From: Diospyros lotus
Taxonomy: Eukaryota; Streptophyta; Magnoliopsida; Ericales; Ebenaceae
NCBI RefSeq assembly: GCF_014633365.1
Contig: NC_068339.1
Coordinates: 10,377,925 to 10,441,924 of the forward strand
Length of the DNA stretch: 64,000 nucleotides
Reading direction: 5' to 3'
Positions 60,799 through 64,000 of the stretch are shown here, piece by piece; the first letter of the stretch is position 1; the number at the start of each line of letters is the position of its first letter. Under the pieces are notes generated by a model. It saw nothing but the letters and a program-made list of their open reading frames with translations. It was not told where the DNA came from and ran no database searches. Position numbers and translations under genes: made by a program.

Positions 60799-61161
60799 TG
60801 TTAGCAGCTAGGGTTTCCCTAGGTAACAGGAAACAACAACAAGAGTATTGTTTCTGTATTGGGAAAGATGGCAGCTAATATAGATGAATGATTCAATCAT
60901 TGATTGGTGATTGATTAATTGGTGATTGATTATATATGTTTCCTAGATTGATTGACTGTATATATTGTTTCCTAAAAGTAAAATTGTATCTTTCAGATTA
61001 GTTTATGTTTCCTATCTTGGTTGTATCCTAAATTGTATAGATCCTAGAATTCTTTCCTAAAGTTAGTTGTTTCCTAATCTTGCAAAGAAGCTTGTATAAA
61101 TCAAGCTTTTCTTGTGAATAAAAAAGTGAGACAGTAAGGTTATTTTTTCCAAAACTTAACA
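60799..61161 (+). repeat. 3' LTR of copia B
   Basis: 363-bp copy of 56380-56742, preceded by the polypurine tract. It has about 5% difference from the 5' LTR, again largely transitions. Confidence 0.95.
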
Positions 61162-61166
61162 GTTAT

Positions 61167-63212
61167 GTTGTTACGGTAGTCTATAGATGTTGATTTAATT
61201 CCTATGAGAACTGTTTCGATATTTGGTCTCATGCTTAGCAGTTATATACTAATAATATTGTACATTTATACACTATCATTAGTAATTTGTTTAGTATTAA
61301 AAAAGGGGACTCATATGTGCCTACTTATTTGGGTTGTATCTAGTCTGTTGTGATTGATTTTAACGCTATGCTCCCGATTACAGCCAATCTCAATGAACAG
61401 AAGCAGCAGAGGGATAGGTTGTTTATGGTGCTCACCCTGGCAGGTCTTGGGTCTGATATGGAGGGTGTTCGCACTTAGATCTTGAGTAGTCCCACTATTC
61501 CTACCATGGAAGAGGTGTTTGCTCGGATTCTTTGAAGTACACAAGCATTTTCTAAGGCTTCAATTAGAGAGCGATCTATACTTGCCTCTCAGATTCCTAG
61601 ATCTTCCTTTGAGTTTGGACCTAGAGGTGGTCGTGGTCGAGGTGTTGGGCGTGGTTGCAATGGTAGGCGCCCTTATTGTAATTACTATCATTGCCTTGGT
61701 CATACAAGGATACATGTTATGCACTCCATGGTCGCCCTCCCAAGGCCAATGTTGCAATTCTTGATGATACAGACACACAGTCCGTGGTACCTGATAGTTC
61801 TCACACTGAGCGATCAACCTCTACATATATGATCTTTGCTAAGGAGTTGGCTGAATATCGTCAGCTTCGGGCAACTCAGCAAGCCTCATCTCCCATGGCT
61901 TCTATCGCCTAGGAATCTACTTCTTCTACGCAGTCACCCAATGGTACTAATCATATTTGTCTTACTCATTCTCAGCTTAGTCATTGGATTCTTGATTCAA
62001 CAGCTTTAGAGAATATTTCTGGTAATAAATCCTTATTCTCTCATTTTGATTCCTCTACGTCTCTTTCTCTCATCACTGTAGCTAATGGGTTTAAAACCCT
62101 TCCCACTGGTATTGGTAGGGCTGATCCACTTCCGTCTATTTCTCTTAATTCTGTTTTACATGTCCCTAGTTGCCCATATAGTCTCATTTCTGTTCGTTGT
62201 CTCACTCGTTCTTTGAATTGTTGTGTTATCTTTGATTATAAATCTGTTCTTGTGTAGGATCAGGGTATGGGATGAACCATTAGCACAAGACATGAGATTA
62301 AGGGACTTTACCATCTTGCCCTGTCGTCATCTACGACGTCTACTTGTGGTACTACAAAAACATCTCTTCTTCAAATTCATTCTCGGCTTGATCATCCTCA
62401 CTTATCTACTCTTCGACAGATGATTCCTTTGTCGACTGTTCTAGAATGTGAGTCTTGTTAGCTAGGAAAACATGTTCGTTCTTCTTATGCTAGTTGTCTT
62501 AATAAACAAGATGATGCTCCTTTTGATCTTGTCCATTCAAACACTTGGGGTCTTAGTAAAATCAAGTCTAAACGAGGTTTTTCCTATTTTGTTACATTTA
62601 TTGATGATCATTCTCATTGTTTTTGGCTTTGCTTAATGAAAGATTGTTCTGAATTGCAATCTTTATTTACTTCCTTTTGTAATGAAATCTCTACTCAATT
62701 TGGTCGTACCATTCGGGTCCTTCACATTGATAATGCCAAAGAATATTGTTCTCACGTGTTTCAGGCTTTTCTCTCATCTCGAGGTATTGTCCATCAATTC
62801 TTTTGTCTTTGTACTCCGCAACAAAATGGGGTGGCTGAACATAAAAACCATCATCTCATTGAGACTGCTCGGACACTTCTCCTTCACATGCATGTGTCTG
62901 TTGTATTTTGGGATGTCGCTCTTCTCACTTCTAGTTATCTAATCTACATGATGCCATCCATTGTTCTGAATTGGGCCATTCCACATACTTTACTCTTTCC
63001 TTGTGATCCCATCTATCCTATTCCTCCTCATGTCTTTGGATCAACTTGTTTTGTCCATCTTCTTTCCCTTGGTCATGATAAATTGTCTCCTCGCTCGATC
63101 AAGTGTGTGTTCCTAACTTCCTAGGCTACTCTAGCCATCAAAAGGGATACAAGTGCTACTCCTCTAAACTTGGTAGGCATTTTCTCTCTTTTGATGTCAC
63201 ATTCTTTGAGTT
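61167..63212 (+). pseudogene. copia A gag (C-terminal part), protease and integrase, heavily broken
   Basis: Resumes after copia B. Gag C-terminal motifs include QQRDRLFMVLTLAGLGSDME and EEVFARIL. A GRGRGVGRG stretch precedes a zinc-knuckle remnant that has lost cysteines. A protease-like LIPSP/LHVPSC region is scarcely readable. Integrase from about 62520 has VHSNTWG, YFVTFIDDHSH, HIDNAKEY and QQNGVAEHKN, ending with a typical KCVF motif at 63115. After one more frame change, GYKCYSSKLGRHFLSFDVTF is followed by the copia C LTR at 63213. At least six stops or frame changes lie in 2 kb. Confidence 0.8.
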
Positions 63213-64000
63213 TGTTGGAAGAATCCGAGACGTGAAACGTGGCATACATGGCACAGATTAAACTCCTAGATTAAGGAGGAGTTCTGGAAGATAATGCTAG
63301 CTAAAATCTAGGAATGTTTTTAGATATTTCTCATGTATATTTGTAGTTTAAATGTATACTATCTACTACTGTAAAGTATGAGAGATTTTAGGAGATATGT
63401 TAGGAGAGATTGTAGGAGATTTTTAGGACTTTTGCTGTATAAATTTCTCCCTAAAGTTGACGTATTATTCACGAGTGAAAGATTGATTTTACCCTAACTA
63501 TTTCTTCATGGTATCAGAGCCATCTCCTGTGGCGATTGATTTTTTTTTTTTCCATTAATCCATCTCTAGAAGTCGGATTAATACTCTAAGATGGCAGACG
63601 ACTCCAACAGTAAGGTGACCACCTCTAATCCTCCTCCGGTGATGACTTTTCCTTTGGTTCCACCTCTCTCAACAGCCTTAGACAGTCCTTCACTCCAAAT
63701 TACACAACACAAACTGAATGGAACTAATTTTCGAGAATGGTTTCGATCAGTCTTGTTGGTTGTTAGAGGCAAAGGCAAGGAAGGCTACCTAACTGGAGAT
63801 ACATCAAGGCCAAGTTCAGAATTTGCTACTTCAAGTGTATGGGAGGCCGAGAATGCCATTGTTATGGCTTGGTTAGTTAATTCAATAGAGCCTAAAATCG
63901 GTAGAACATATCTCTTCTATAAAATGGCTTGTGAGATATGGCAAGTTGTTCAAGAAATATACTCTAACTTAGAAAACACTGCTCAATGTTTTCAAGTTCG
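63213..64000 (+). mobile_element. copia C: 5' LTR and gag of a third copia element, continuing past the window
   Basis: An LTR-like block at 63213-63508 (296 bp, TGTTGGAAGA to ATTTCTTCA) contains CTGTATAAATTTC. It is followed at 63509 by the primer-binding motif TGGTATCAGAGCC. It interrupts the copia A integrase. The other LTR is outside, so the left edge is inferred from the TG and the abrupt end of integrase similarity. Confidence 0.8.
63591..64000 (+). CDS. copia C gag polyprotein, N-terminal part
   Basis: An open frame from ATG at 63591 runs to the end of the window without a stop (136 codons). It starts MADDSNSKVTTSNPPPVMTF, then shows the copia gag signature ITQHKLNGTNFREWFRSVLL and VWEAENAIVMAWLVNSIEPK, ending in the UBN2/gag region (EIWQVVQEIYSNLENTAQC). 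Being undamaged here, copia C may be the youngest element of the nest. Confidence 0.85.
   Translation, partial: MADDSNSKVTTSNPPPVMTFPLVPPLSTALDSPSLQITQHKLNGTNFREWFRSVLLVVRGKGKEGYLTGDTSRPSSEFATSSVWEAENAIVMAWLVNSIEPKIGRTYLFYKMACEIWQVVQEIYSNLENTAQCFQV

Larger units (their letters stand above)
56380..61161 (+). mobile_element. copia B: complete Ty1/copia element nested in copia A gag
   Basis: LTRs at 56380-56742 and 60799-61161 are both 363 bp, TG...CA, with about 19 differences by eye. The primer-binding site TGGTATCAGAGCC begins at 56743, and the polypurine tract GAGAGGGAAG precedes the 3' LTR. Flanks are GTTAC (56375-56379) and GTTAT (61162-61166), a target duplication with one change. Internal order is gag, protease, integrase, reverse transcriptase, RNase H, as in Ty1/copia. 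Frameshifts and stops make it non-autonomous. Confidence 0.95.
54966..63212 (+). mobile_element. copia A: old Ty1/copia element interrupted by copia B and copia C
   Basis: The 5' LTR (54966-55135, TG...CA) is followed by the primer-binding motif TGGTATTGGAGCC. Gag starts at 56129 and is cut at 56379 by copia B. Coding similarity resumes at 61167 with the rest of gag, a zinc-knuckle remnant, protease and integrase, all with stops, until the LTR of copia C cuts in at 63213. Reverse transcriptase, RNase H and the 3' LTR are not in the window. The host intron is the outer target. Confidence 0.8.

Overview
The window is nuclear DNA from a flowering plant, most likely a eudicot. The evidence is GT-AG introns in phase-consistent plant genes, AT-rich intergenic DNA full of (AT)n, (TTA)n and (CT)n microsatellites, and hAT, Ty3/gypsy and Ty1/copia elements. 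The species cannot be named from the sequence.

Three host genes can be supported. (1) CPN20/CPN21, the double-domain chloroplast co-chaperonin, is on + (coding 10009-12340, five coding exons, 254 aa, apparently intact). (2) An ARF7/ARF19-type activator auxin response factor is on - (start codon at 22466, stop at 13951, 13 coding exons, about 1101 aa, with a long glutamine-rich middle region). It is tail-to-tail with CPN20. (3) The first two coding exons of a small plant membrane-protein gene are on + (53627-54652). The rest of that gene is not in the window, because its second intron has been filled by nested copia elements.

Layout: 1-5512 is the 3' part of a decayed hAT element with a broken BED/hAT transposase and a CGGTT-rich 3' end. 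5550-9440 is AT-rich intergenic DNA with one copy of a dispersed repeat, a roughly 400-bp fold-back element and a G19/C27 inverted homopolymer pair. 9700-22900 holds CPN20 and ARF, whose introns carry SINEs and a probable solo LTR. 22985-41338 is gene-poor AT-rich DNA with microsatellites, two more copies of the dispersed repeat and some isolated GC-richer patches. 41339-52911 is a complete but decayed Tat-type Ty3/gypsy element (681/682-bp LTRs, TATAT target duplication, two RNase H domains, and a three-exon gene on the opposite strand). 52912-54965 is the third host gene. 54966-64000 is a nest: old copia A, split by complete copia B (56380-61161) and by copia C (from 63213, running off the window).

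The host genes do not form a pathway together. Coordinates, splice sites and motifs were read by eye. Domain names come from recognised family motifs, not from a search.
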